DNA of 64,000 bases from Bugula neritina (taxonomy: Eukaryota; Bryozoa; Gymnolaemata; Cheilostomatida; Bugulidae): the NCBI GenBank assembly GCA_964035545.1, contig OZ037765.1:3281001-3345000 (forward strand), written 5' to 3'. The notes below the pieces were generated by a model. The model worked only from the letters and a program-made list of their open reading frames with translations. It ran no database searches and was not told where the DNA came from. The stretch's first letter is position 1. Each line of letters begins with the position of its first letter. This document shows positions 23,501 through 33,300 of the stretch, piece by piece. The position numbers and the translations under genes were made by a program.

Positions 23501-25445
23501 ATTTGCCTATATGTAGTAAATTCAGAGGAAAGTGTATGATAGCTATCTTCAATGCAACTTCTAAAGAAATATTGGTTATCCATTGCAAATAAATAATATA
23601 TTTAAATACTGCATAAATCAGACTATGCATGTAAAATGTCTAGCCAATATACATAGTGAAAGAAATATAGATTCGACAGGCGCAATCTATATCTATATTA
23701 TTATAACCTATTATGAGCATATGCTATGTGGCCTTGCAAGTAATAAATGACAAATGAAAAGCACAATCTAAAGATGGATCATTTTTGAAAAATAGAACAA
23801 AAGAAATAAAACTGTGTAAGGGTTTTATAGCAGTCAGCATTCTAAAAACTGAGCTATTTGCTAAAACGAATGAACATATATAGACAAATACTATACTGAC
23901 AGAAAATACTATATAAAAGATGATTTTACATAGCCAGCACCAATTTAAAAAAGCTAAAGTTAACAAAAAAAAATTGGTGCATATTTAAAATTAATTATTA
24001 AATATTATTCAGCACCACAATTGTTGGTCTTCTTTTGAATTTGTGTGAAACCAAATAATACACATACCTGAATACCAGAGAGGGAGGTTAAAGTACTGAT
24101 AGTCTGTATTTACTTCTGGTGTCACTCCAGTATCATCTGATCTCTTGTTGACAATCTCACATTGATTTCCACTTACTGACTTTACTATAAAACTACAGCT
24201 ATAACTGATGTCTTCACCTTGTAAGCAGAAACTCATACAGTCTCTGAGATCTGATAAACTTATCTGGCTGTACTTCTGTACTCTACTGTTTAAATGGTAA
24301 CCTCTAGTAGCTGTCCATGGCTGCCATATTCCTGCAAAATACTCCATGCTATAACAATGTTTGCATAACATAATATACTAAAGCTGCAGCAACTGCTGCA
24401 ACTTATAGAATGAAAGTGGCTATCACTATGCAAGTATTTTAAGAACTGACTGAAAAGAGGTGTTCAGAATTGTAGTAAGTTTTTTGGATACCAGGTTTGT
24501 GAAACTATAGTAGAAGAGACTATTCAATAAGTACCTTTCTGTTATAAAATCAAATACTACATCATTACTTCAATTTTTTTCTAATACTTATAAGTTATAC
24601 AGTCAACAAAAGGAAAACATTTAACCTTTATTGTTAATTGAAAACTCAAGCAAAGACTGGAAAGGGCTATTGTGCCAATTGTAAAAGCAATATCAAACAT
24701 GGTTTATGTATTTTAATAAGCTATATCTTTTGTATTCAGTCAACTCACCAGCACAGTCTGGTTTAACGGAGTATCTCCACTGACTATCAGAACTACTAAT
24801 AGTACCAGTCTGAGTATTCTCTGCTAACAGTTGACAGTTTCCATCATCAGTTCTGTAGTTTATTGAGGCACATATAAATGATGTCTGCTGCATACACTGA
24901 GCTCTACACTCATCTTCACTGTTTACAGAGAGAGTCTTTATACTACCAGATGTTATGTGAAGATCTAGTCTACCCACACCTGATGTCCAGTCACAGGTTA
25001 ATCCTGAAAATGTGTAATAACAGAGCATAATAATTATATGATACATCTTATGATTGCTTTCCTTTATATAATAATGGTGACAATGCTAAAGCAGGCTACC
25101 TATATATATGATTCATGTTTGTGAAAGCTAGAACTGTTTAAACATGAGTATGGCAGTAATTTGTCACTTACCTAAGTTTAATGCTATTTATCAATGTGTA
25201 TATAAATTTGTAGTTCCTACTATAGTCTATAATACACAACATTTAAAGTGGAAAGTTGGAGAACTACATTATAACCTATACAGTATTATATATCTTGTAT
25301 TGTATGTTATGCTTTAAATATACCTTGAAATTTGATAAGCTACATGTAACATATGTTTCTATACCATACCTTGTACTGGTGCAGAAATAGACACGGTAAC
25401 TAGAAAGAACCACAACTGAAAACACAAATATAGTATCCTGTCCAT
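12773..25445 (-). CDS. Receptor gene B: PAN-PAN-X-FN3-Y-CCP receptor with long tyrosine tail
   Basis: Nine exons on the minus strand: 25370..25445, 24749..25003, 24068..24331, 16091..16588, 14885..15202, 14407..14504, 13809..13995, 13332..13562, 12773..13104. They sum to 2259 nt, 752 aa, with no internal stop. Residues: 1-25 signal peptide; 26-110 PAN1; 111-198 PAN2; 199-364 unknown module with two cysteines (DYCDSY, SSGCRGN) and the sequon QNSTE; 365-470 FN3 ([19 protein letters not shown]); 471-565 unknown beta-rich module over two exons; 566-642 CCP ([33 protein letters not shown]); 643-671 membrane segment; then an 81-residue tail with PEYEEVGL, AEYEIP, LEYDEV and CYENTQ. Introns are phase 1 except that between exons 6 and 7 (phase 0). 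Intron 3 holds a gypsy element. It is probably a cell-surface recognition receptor; the ligand is unknown. Confidence 0.85.
13639..13698 (-). pseudogene. Relic of a duplicated CCP exon start in intron 7 of gene B
   Basis: About 60 bp just upstream of the CCP exon repeat its beginning (compare 13505-13565: GCATCTGATTGGTTGAAGTT), but without the rest of the domain. A similar relic lies in gene C at about 31248-31312, so the partial duplication predates the B/C split. Confidence 0.6.
14511..14595. repeat. (TA)n microsatellite at the exon 6 acceptor of gene B
   Basis: About 42 uninterrupted TA units starting 6 bp upstream of exon 6 on the coding strand. They replace the pyrimidine-rich tract seen at this acceptor in D; C and E have a short normal intron end here. 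Confidence 0.95.
14649..14707 (-). pseudogene. Decayed second copy of exon 6 in intron 5 of gene B
   Basis: The minus strand reads ERGKLAPEDLQI and then loses the frame. It is preceded by a fair acceptor (TTTTAG). This is the start of exon 6 a second time, on the far side of the TA repeat. The intact exon 6 at 14407..14504 is the one that keeps the reading frame. Confidence 0.55.
16091..16588 (-). CDS. Exon 4 of gene B: unknown 166-residue extracellular module
   Basis: This single phase 1-1 exon belongs to the gene B entry. It is listed separately because the module is not one I recognise. Landmarks are [75 protein letters not shown] and VALRAYIAG at the end. Alternating hydrophobic and polar residues with few helices suggest a beta-sandwich. 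Two cysteines could form one disulfide. Equivalent exons are at 33554..34051 (C) and 52563..53066 (D). Confidence 0.8.
17041..17400 (+). pseudogene. R1 RNase H fragment fused to the end of pol
   Basis: Reads VVVAYYSKTLTAAEKNYC, then ARKELLAVVKHF, typical of gypsy RNase H. It is followed, after a frame change, by the tail HRAGRKHGNADG and directly by the last part of pol (PRYLADYH). The integrase expected between them is absent; by comparison with usual gypsy pol at least 1 kb has been lost. Confidence 0.8.
17401..18918 (+). pseudogene. R1 extra ORF after pol: acidic/proline region, zinc fingers, coiled coil
   Basis: An open piece 17401..17736 continues pol. A long one runs 17791..18507, with a Ser/Pro/Glu-rich stretch (SPPTQSPGSAPSSPKG). 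In a neighbouring frame, 18310-18400 reads ICQRCRKKFSS, followed by the spacing of a C2H2 finger (C-x2-C-x12-H-x3-H) if one base of a C run (18392-18398) is surplus. A second CxC finger-like unit follows (FCTCGKFSYQRDYVLRH). 18456..18842 continues it and ends in a heptad-like stretch (EEEVQRMRRQL, stop, then LTQLTRRVNWLERA). It occupies the place of env in gypsy elements but has no membrane or signal segment. Frame changes and a stop make this copy inactive. Confidence 0.65.
19099..19476 (+). repeat. R1 3' LTR (378 bp), now on the plus strand
   Basis: Begins TGTAGTAG after the purine-rich GATAGGGGGTGTG and ends TTACTACA. It is the inverted counterpart of the LTR at 22734..23178. Contains TATAAAAG, AATAAAG and a short CCGAAATGCC/GGCATTTCGG inverted repeat. 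Confidence 0.85.
19477..19645 (-). other. Inverted piece of host intron at the R1 rearrangement junction
   Basis: Reverse complement of intron 3 sequence of gene C (about 34510-34650). It ends in a 15-bp perfect palindrome (19607..19621 and 19631..19645, 9-bp loop). The palindrome is absent from gene C and marks the breakpoint. Confidence 0.8.
19646..20455 (-). pseudogene. R1 reverse transcriptase
   Basis: Minus strand. It starts at DLLDWDLIEPVHSAWSSPVV, then VKKKDGSWRFCVDSRRLN, PRIDESLDPLAGSKYF, TLDLLSRYWQV and KATFITRDGLW. After a frameshift it reaches the catalytic IYLDDII at about 20005-20028, intact, and continues through TYLGHVVGRDG to about 19650. There it is cut by the inversion breakpoint. 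Typical Ty3/gypsy RT; function is lost through frameshift and truncation. Confidence 0.85.
20478..21376 (-). pseudogene. R1 aspartic protease and linker to RT
   Basis: 20936..21376 encodes a retropepsin-like core with the active-site motif FLLDTGCTTNLLS. 20478..20930 continues to the region before RT (LAQLLTEYSDVFSCRDGGMG, a usual gypsy linker). The two pieces are separated by a frame break near 20933. Confidence 0.8.
21786..22690 (-). pseudogene. R1 gag remnants
   Basis: 22443..22646 encodes RYRLRPLIFGGEGDVEQFI and EWPAP; 22149..22385 continues as ALRIRFGLTAEEVSDRL. The same order is seen in R2 at 37015-37311. At 21812..21853 a CCHC zinc knuckle spacing (C-x2-C-x4-H-x4-C, GASGHVRRHC) is visible, with a stop codon in the first pair. 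Several stops and shifts separate the parts. Confidence 0.75.
22713..22732 (-). other. R1 primer-binding site (tRNA-Leu-like)
   Basis: TGGTGGCAGCAGTAGGATTC lies one base inside the 5' LTR. It is complementary to a tRNA 3' end ending GCTGCCACCA, as in metazoan tRNA-Leu. The counterpart in R2 (from 36861) starts TGGTGGCGGGG and is degenerate. Confidence 0.65.
22734..23178 (-). repeat. R1 5' LTR (445 bp)
   Basis: Minus strand, TGTAGTGG...ACTACA. It is similar to 19099..19476 but longer by an insertion in its U3 part, which holds a long imperfect inverted repeat (arms about 22969-23018 and 23028-23078). Confidence 0.85.
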
Positions 25446-26445
25446 GTTAACACTACTTTGAAATACTTATTCACTGAGGGAGTGTTCATTAAAGTGAAGT
25501 TATATTAAACAGTTATATTAGCAGGTATTTTGCATTACAAAAGGCAGCTTTTGTTAACTTCACAATATGAAACTCACATAGCTATAGAAGTGCAAAGAGG
25601 AAGTTGGGAAGACATATACAAAAGATGTTTTCTTAACGATTTCAAAGAAATCTAGCTTTTTAAGCTTGTTCGCTTTATATTGAAATTTTGACAGGTGCTA
25701 AACTACGCTTGAATAAAATGCTTTACTAGAGTTTAAAACAAATCAATTTGCTCAGTTATACACTATAACACAACTATAATCGATACTATTCAGATAACTA
25801 AAAATATATTCATTCAGATTAGCTATTATAATATTCATTTTTATAACTTTTTCATGTGCAATTAATTTAGAATGAGTATGTCTCTACATAATATATCTTA
25901 TAATCTATTATGTAAGCTATAAACAGGTAACTAAGTAAATGACATGGAATAGGTTACAATAAATGAGAAGTTAACAAGATTATTATACATTAAGTGATTT
26001 TGATGACTTTCGAATTTCAAAAATAACTTTGTCTGGTCTTATGCAAAAGGTTGCTTCAAGGTCACAAAGTTATATTAGTATACTGGAAAACACGAATTAT
26101 TAAGTTTAAAATTATCACAAAATCTTTTAACCAATTATGTACTGCAAACACAGAAGATAATGTTTATCAATATCAAAGAAGAACAGAAGCAAAGTAACTT
26201 AACATGTATTTATTTTTTCAACGAATTACCAAATTTGAATATATGCCATAGATTATTGCAAAAGCAAAAAATTATTTGAAATAATATTTAAAAAAATATT
26301 CTTTAATTCTCAACAGGTAACTGCACTATGCATTATCAACTTATTTTTATGAATGCCATAAAATAACTTAACTTTTATTTACAGTTTTCAATTTTAGTGA
26401 ATGACAATTCTGTTTGGAAAAAAGCTACTAAAAATGCCAAAATGA

Positions 26446-26531
26446 TCCCGTGAACCAGATTTGAACTGGTGACCTAAGGATTTCTAGTTGACAACTACAG
26501 TCCTCCGCTCTACCAACTGAGCTATCACGGG
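26446..26531 (-). tRNA. tRNA-Tyr(GUA) with 13-nt intron, copy 3
   Basis: All 86 bases are identical to copy 1, with anticodon GUA and intact A and B boxes. It lies about 1.0 kb upstream of receptor gene B. Confidence 0.93.
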
Positions 26532-26859
26532 GTTATGGGATACAGTTCTGTATCAATACTGTATATTTCAGCAAATTATTAATGATTTCCACTTCCACAT
26601 ATATATGCTATATATCTGATAAGGATATAATTGTTCCCAGATAACAGCAGATTAATATTATAGTCACTGTTATTGTCTTACAATAATTTGACAGGATTGA
26701 AAAATTAAATAACATTCATATGTAATAACACTTTTATTTTGTGATGACATGTGATGTCATAGTATTTTCAGGCATGAGCATTTGCAAATAATTTTTCCAT
26801 CTTATTAGTCAATTTAATGAATTGCTGGCTCTACATAATATATAATTATAGGCAGATTG

Positions 26860-26873
26860 GTTGTCATGGCAAC
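26860..26873. promoter_or_regulatory. RFX X-box-like palindrome, copy 3
   Basis: GTTGTCATGGCAAC, 329 bp from the tRNA gene and about 1.4 kb upstream of the gene B start codon. Confidence 0.4.
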
Positions 26874-27725
26874 ATATAGCTCATTAGGATGACTCATTCT
26901 CAATAAGAATCTACTAGCAATATTCTTAGTTATGAAATTATTTTTGTCAATCTCCCTATATAATAATTTAGATCTTGCAACTAACCACCTTTTCTTAACA
27001 ACTCCAGTACAATTCAAAGTGAAGCTATTAAAATGATTGATTGTACATAATTAAAAACATGAAATTCAAAGCAAGCCTGTGTACCACAAAAAATTATTAA
27101 AAATAGACTGTAATATTAACCTACCAGGCTAATCTCCAGCTCCAGAGTGTTTTGTGCTGTTTATCACTTGTCAGTAGCTTTAGTACCTGCTAGCTTGTAG
27201 CTTGTCAGTAGCTTGTCAACATCGGGATCATCTTTCATAAACATGCAAAATAAAAGTATATATAGCTACTCACTATCAGGTTTTTCAATAGATTTGATGT
27301 ATTATATATTTTGTAAAACCAAAAATTGTTACAAGTATAATATAATGTTGAACGGTATCGAAATTTAACAAAACACTTCAATTTCATTGCCTCTTAAAGC
27401 ATCATAGCCACCTCTATAAGATGGGCTGCAGAGCAATTATAGCTTTCAATAAAAATATAAATTTTTGCAGCAGCTCAGTAGCTAAAACTTTGTCATCAAT
27501 ATATGACGACAGCGATACTTCGACTCTCAGACTATGCTGACAGAAGTAGTTGTGTCAAGTCTACTTATGTGATTATTCATTTTATTCTCTTTTTGCAAGT
27601 TTTCTTCCTTATAAACTTTAAACTGTAAAACTTTATATAAAATTTCTGCAAGAACATTTATTGCACTGATAGATTCTCATAGTTTTGATGACTCTCTACA
27701 TCTCTTGGCTCCTATTGTTTGTAGA

Positions 27726-29850
27726 TATTATATAATCTCTTTATTTAAGTTTCGCGCCTAGCTACATTATTATTTTTTCGGGATTTAAGCTGGATATGAA
27801 AAGCAACTTAATTACAATACAAAGCAATGTTACAGTTATTCTTACTTTTTATGCTATTATAATGAAAATGTATATTTAAAAAGATTAGCAACATATTTTA
27901 TGGAATATATGATATTGTTATTGTTGTGGAATTAGTGTGAGTTTGCTCAGCTATCTTAGCGATATTAAGAACCTTCAAAGAAAAGCTTTCTACAGCCCAG
28001 TCAGTGCTTCAACAAACTATATATAATAGTTTACTTGCCACAAACAATAGCAAAACTTAGTTTCCGCTATAGTTTACATACCGTTCACAAAGTTTTTATG
28101 CATATAAATAATTAAAATAATTGCACTGCATAATTTTCTAAATACATATATACTAAGCAAACCAGATGTTTATAGGAATTAAATTTAGATTAAAAAATAA
28201 GTTTAAATTTAAAAAATTAGGATTAGAAAATGTTGAACAACGCATCAGCAAAATTGTCTTTTTTTCCACACATTTTGCAAAAAGTGTAGGCTACATGATT
28301 AAATAGAGCTTTTAGAAGTCACTGCTTGCCAAAATATTATTATTCTCCTGCTGTTGGGTGTCTCAGAAAAAGGCTACATTATATGTTTACTATAGTGATA
28401 GTATACAAACATTACTTGTGAAAAATATTATAATATAATACCTTAAGCACATATCAAGCTTTAACATGACATAAAATGAAATTTTATACTTTTATAACTT
28501 GAAAAGCTAAATATTTGACTAATAGAGTGAAACTTTAAACAAATGCTAATTTATATTACCTATTATATAATATACTTTTATGACTTACCAATATGGCTAA
28601 AAATAATTAATGTATGATGCATACTGTTTGTAATAACCCAGTTGCATATATACTACTGGAAACTATATTATATTTTATTTATACAGTAAAACATTAAACA
28701 AATGCAAATTTACATTATCATATTATTAGCGGTATATTGTGTATGGGTTAGAATTATAGAGGTAGTTTATTTGGTGTTAGAAATGTAACACAAAACATAA
28801 AAAAAAAATTTAAATCTAATTTCCAATGTGCTTCGCATACTTTTTTGTAAATTAATTTGAATGTAATGTATAAGTGTATCTAACTGAAGTCTAAAAATCC
28901 AAATTGAAAACATTTATGCTGGTTACTGTAGTTGTTACTTTATAGAGATTATGTAAAAAAGTGCAAGGAGTTGATAATATATATAAGTTAAATATGATTC
29001 TTACTCATACAAACCGAGTGTAACTAATTTGCCTGGGAATGCTGTAACTGACCCAGTTTTGATATTATGAGCTGATAGGCTACAGTTACATGCAACTTGA
29101 TACAACTTGCATGATTAGTTAAATTTACCCCAACTGATTCATGGTGCTGATAAGGTTATAACTGTTTGCAGTGAAGGATGTGTTAAATGCAGCACAAAGT
29201 ACTTGGTCACTCAGTGCAGTGTTTGTGTACACTATTCAAACCCCTCTGAATCACTGCACTCAGTGACACCAGACTTTGTGTTGCATCGAACATTCCTATC
29301 TATTTGGGTTTAGTACTATGGCTTTTTCACCCACATGACCAAAAGATAATACAACAAAAGGAAGAAGTTCTGAACCATGTTCCATTAGACATTATTAACA
29401 GTCTCTATAGCTACATTATTCTAGTGTAATGCATGATCAGTTAAATGTCATAGTGGTGGAAAGGAGAAGATCTTAGATGTATTCTTCCTAACAAGCTATT
29501 TGCATGTTTGTTTCCTTGACATATCTCTTTTGTTCAAACCTCAAAAGAAGACCACTATACTAAAAGAAAATCTGACGTCCAACCATTGCTGAGATTTTTT
29601 TTAAAACCTGGTCTATTTCTTTAGAACAGTTGTTTCTATAGCAGAATATTTTTTCAAAAGGGTTGTTTTGTTAATTCATTTAGCAAAATACCTCAATCAA
29701 CACTATAAGCTGTAGCTTTTGCAATAAATATGAGTCAAAGATGTGAGTTGGTGACAGACTTATACAGGGCTGTATACAGCCCATGTGACATTCTTTATAT
29801 ATACATTATTATTAGCTATGAGACTTATGACTAGTGATATTATGTGGCTT
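27726..29850. other. Spacer between genes B and C, no gene seen
   Basis: AT-rich sequence without long ORFs, not matched elsewhere in the window. The one structured element is an imperfect hairpin at about 29174-29297. Confidence 0.5.
29174..29297. repeat. Imperfect inverted repeat / hairpin
   Basis: Arms of about 46-48 nt (29174-29221 and 29252-29297) with a 30-nt loop. They share CACAAAGT and GAGTGCAGTG-type segments and differ by a few mismatches and small gaps. Confidence 0.55.
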
Positions 29851-30365
29851 TTCATTAAAGTTTTATGTTTACATTGACAACTATTATTAAATATGACAAC
29901 TGAACTTAAATTGAAATGTACATAAAGTAAAACACAGTTTATTATTGATCCAAAAAACCTAGCATATGCATAATAGCCTTGTTATGAAGTAATTCTGATC
30001 TAAAAGTCTATAATAAAATACAGAAACTGACAAATTATTATTTAAAGAATTGACAATGGTAGACTATGATAAAACAATCATCTTAAATATAAACATTTGA
30101 AGCCTTGGCATTATAAAACATTGGATATTGTAACTTACTGTAATCATGGTATGTATCATTCACTTAACCTTACCAAATGCAAAATGATAGTAAAACCATT
30201 ATTTTTAATAAATAAAAATAAGTTTAAAATTCAAAACCATTATACACACCAGTGTGTAGCTTAAGACAGCATTATGCAATGTTTAATGATTCACCTGTCA
30301 GGCATGGAGTACATAAAATTTGTATCTCAAATTGTTTTTCAGTGTTATTTTAAAAATTATTTGCT
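29851..30365 (-). other. 3' flank of gene C
   Basis: Resembles 12220-12772 (B) and 59900-60455 (E), with more divergence than those two show to each other. It probably holds the 3' UTR. Confidence 0.55.
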
Positions 30366-33300
30366 CTATGCTTGAGTAGTTTTATAGCAGAGTGCTTCCG
30401 CATCACTTCTTGGTTTTTCCGAAAGGTTAACTTCTTCATACTCAAGGTCATCTAATGTAGCCAAAGAATTTGCAATCTCATATTCAGCACTTTGTTCCGA
30501 TACGCCAGGTACAGTGGCATGTATTTCACTCGCCATGAGTGACAATCCAACTTCTTCGTATTCAAGATTAGGCTGAGCTCTATTTTCATTAAACTCAGTA
30601 CCAGAAGATCTTCTCACCACCATCACAATAATAATCACTACTAGTATAATGATGATGAAACCCATCGGAACACCAACTGCTACTCCAACCACCCAGCCTG
30701 TCAATATAGAAAAGAAAGTACAAACACAGACAAATCATTTTTCATAATTGCAAGAGGTCCAGTAGTTGAAACCTGTCATGTGACACTGAGAGCAAAGTAT
30801 TTGATGAAAACAATTCCTGTATTGAAACGATACTTGGTTCCGTGACAAAAATATAAAAACATAATCCCAATGGCAGGTGCTGTTAGACTTAGATGAATAT
30901 AAGCACAAGTAAACAGCTAGTACATTTTTATAAACGCTAGCATATACCTTGAGTTAATAGTTCACAGATAGGAGGATTGTCAGACCATTCTCCTTTACCA
31001 TCTATCAGTTCGCATGTAATGATAGCAGGACCCTGTCTTGTATATCCTTCATTGCAAGAGTAAAACACAGTTGAGTTTAAATTCCAAATATCATTAGACA
31101 CTTGTGTTACAGCATTTCTCACAGGAGATGGTTCAGAGCATCTGATTGGTTGAAGTTTTGTTGGAGTACGGCTAGCATCTAAGAAAAATGTGCTGCACAA
31201 TGAGTATAACTCTGTATATACTATTGTACATATTATACATAGCATCTTTTACAGAAGATGGTTCGGGGCATCTGAATGGTTGAAGTACTGTTGAGGTACA
31301 GATAGAATTTATGAAATATTTGTTGTAAGTTAAGAATTCTCTTCATGCAATACCTATATACAGAAATATAGTTATCTCCACATAACACTATATGTACTTG
31401 AAAGACTTGAAAAAACTTCTACTCACCCTTACTAGTTGTGTATGTTTCCTGCCATATTATATTCTCATGTCCATCTCGTAGTTGTACTTTAATAGTCAGT
31501 TCAAAGGTCACACCTTGCTTTTTAGTGAAAGTCCATGGTCCTTCCTTTCTCTGATTGGATAATTGTCCACTTCCATAAGCTAATGTAACACCGAATACAC
31601 AGCCACCAGCTTCCTGTTACAGAGGAATGAAGTATTTGTAATTATATTTTTAGGTGTTATCATAGCATAACTAACCTATACATAACTACAATAAACGCAA
31701 GCATGAATTACACTATAACTTGATATTACAAGAAATTAACATACAATACTTACATATTGCTATTAAGCAAAGGAATAAAGTGACGTTATGTTACTACCAT
31801 AACTTACTGCATAGCTGTAGTCTTGTATGTATATGTAAAGTTGTGAATTATAATTATAAATACCATTTGGTATTATAATAAGAAACTTAAACCATCTTAA
31901 TTGCTAGTTAAAAGGTCTGCAAGACTATTGGCACCACTCCAACTATATGTAATTTAGAAGCATTAACAAAATTGTGATTACAAATTATATTCTGAGCAAA
32001 TATATTTTGTCATTCAAATATAAAAAAAAATAGAAGATAAAAAAATAGACTTACTAGTGAAGGTACAAACACAGTAATTATTTTCTCTTGTTCTCGTTCC
32101 AGAATCCCACTTTCTGTTATGATAACATAATCAGGTGTTAATTTTCCTCTTTCTAAAATAGTTAAAACTGATGGCAGTGTTTTTACTGAATTCAAAGATA
32201 AGTAACTAAGATAATTATAATTCGGAGTAGACAAATCCACAAGTTCACACACATTTTACACAGACAGTTTCTATAATGAACAACACTTATGTACCCAAAT
32301 ATTATTGTAAGTAAATAGTAAATACTCAAATAGCGAATACAAGGTAGCAAATACTCATACCTGCACAGAAGAGAGAGCTGACTGTAGAGACATCTTGCAT
32401 TAACTCTTCACCATTATAATTCCTCACAGTAGATACTCTAGCATAGTGAGGTTGTTGTATATTCAGATTACTAATCACAGTCTCTCTGTATTCTATAGAA
32501 ACTAATTTAGAGCTTATTATTGTGTTGAAGTTGGAGTTGTCTGAACATTCTATTTTAAAATGAGTAGTTGTGAGTTCCTGCTTAGGTGTACTAGCTGGGA
32601 ATTCCCATGTAATTCTGATTTCTCCTGCTGACACATCTGTGTGATAAGACACTGGGTCTCCAGACAATTTTAGAATTTCTAATAAACCAAAAAGATGATA
32701 GCCAATTTATATAACGATTGCAAGCAATTTTTATTTTGACATTTTTACGTAATTCATGAGTATTTTTCAAATAGACTTTCACTTATCAGCCATTTAGATT
32801 GTCCAACAGAAGATTACTTGCATAAAAATAATGCTAACTATCAAATAAAAAATGAGTAAATATAATTTTACTATAGTGCACTACCCACTAGAATATAATT
32901 TCTAAATGCAGCAATGTTGATATTGCATAACAGAGTGAGTGCATGGATGCTATCGAGTTTAAGAGTAGAAAAACTATTTTCAATTTGACACAAGTTTTGT
33001 GTGGAACTCAGGCTTGTTTCTATTATAAAACTTGAGCAGCAATAGCTGCTATTTATATTGATTAAAGCTAAAAATGTTTTTAGAATACATCATGATAATA
33101 ACATACTTATAGTATATGCATGTTAAGTTTAATCAACAAGTTGTTCAAATATGTACTTGAATAAATGACTTATATAGATATAAATAGGCTTAATTCTATT
33201 AACTGAACAATATAAATGTTGCAATTATTATTACCTTTAATTTTTATAATGAACTTCTAAAACAGTTAAAAAACTACCCAGTACTAAGATAAAAAGAATG

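Larger units (their letters stand above)
25446..27725. repeat. 5' flank of gene B, duplicated block copy 2
   Basis: Matches 2783-5700 and 42041-45060, including a tRNA-Tyr and an X-box-like site. About 0.7 kb present in the other two copies (3300-3960, 42600-43310) is missing at about 25995. Similarity ends near 27725. No protein gene is supported. Confidence 0.75.
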
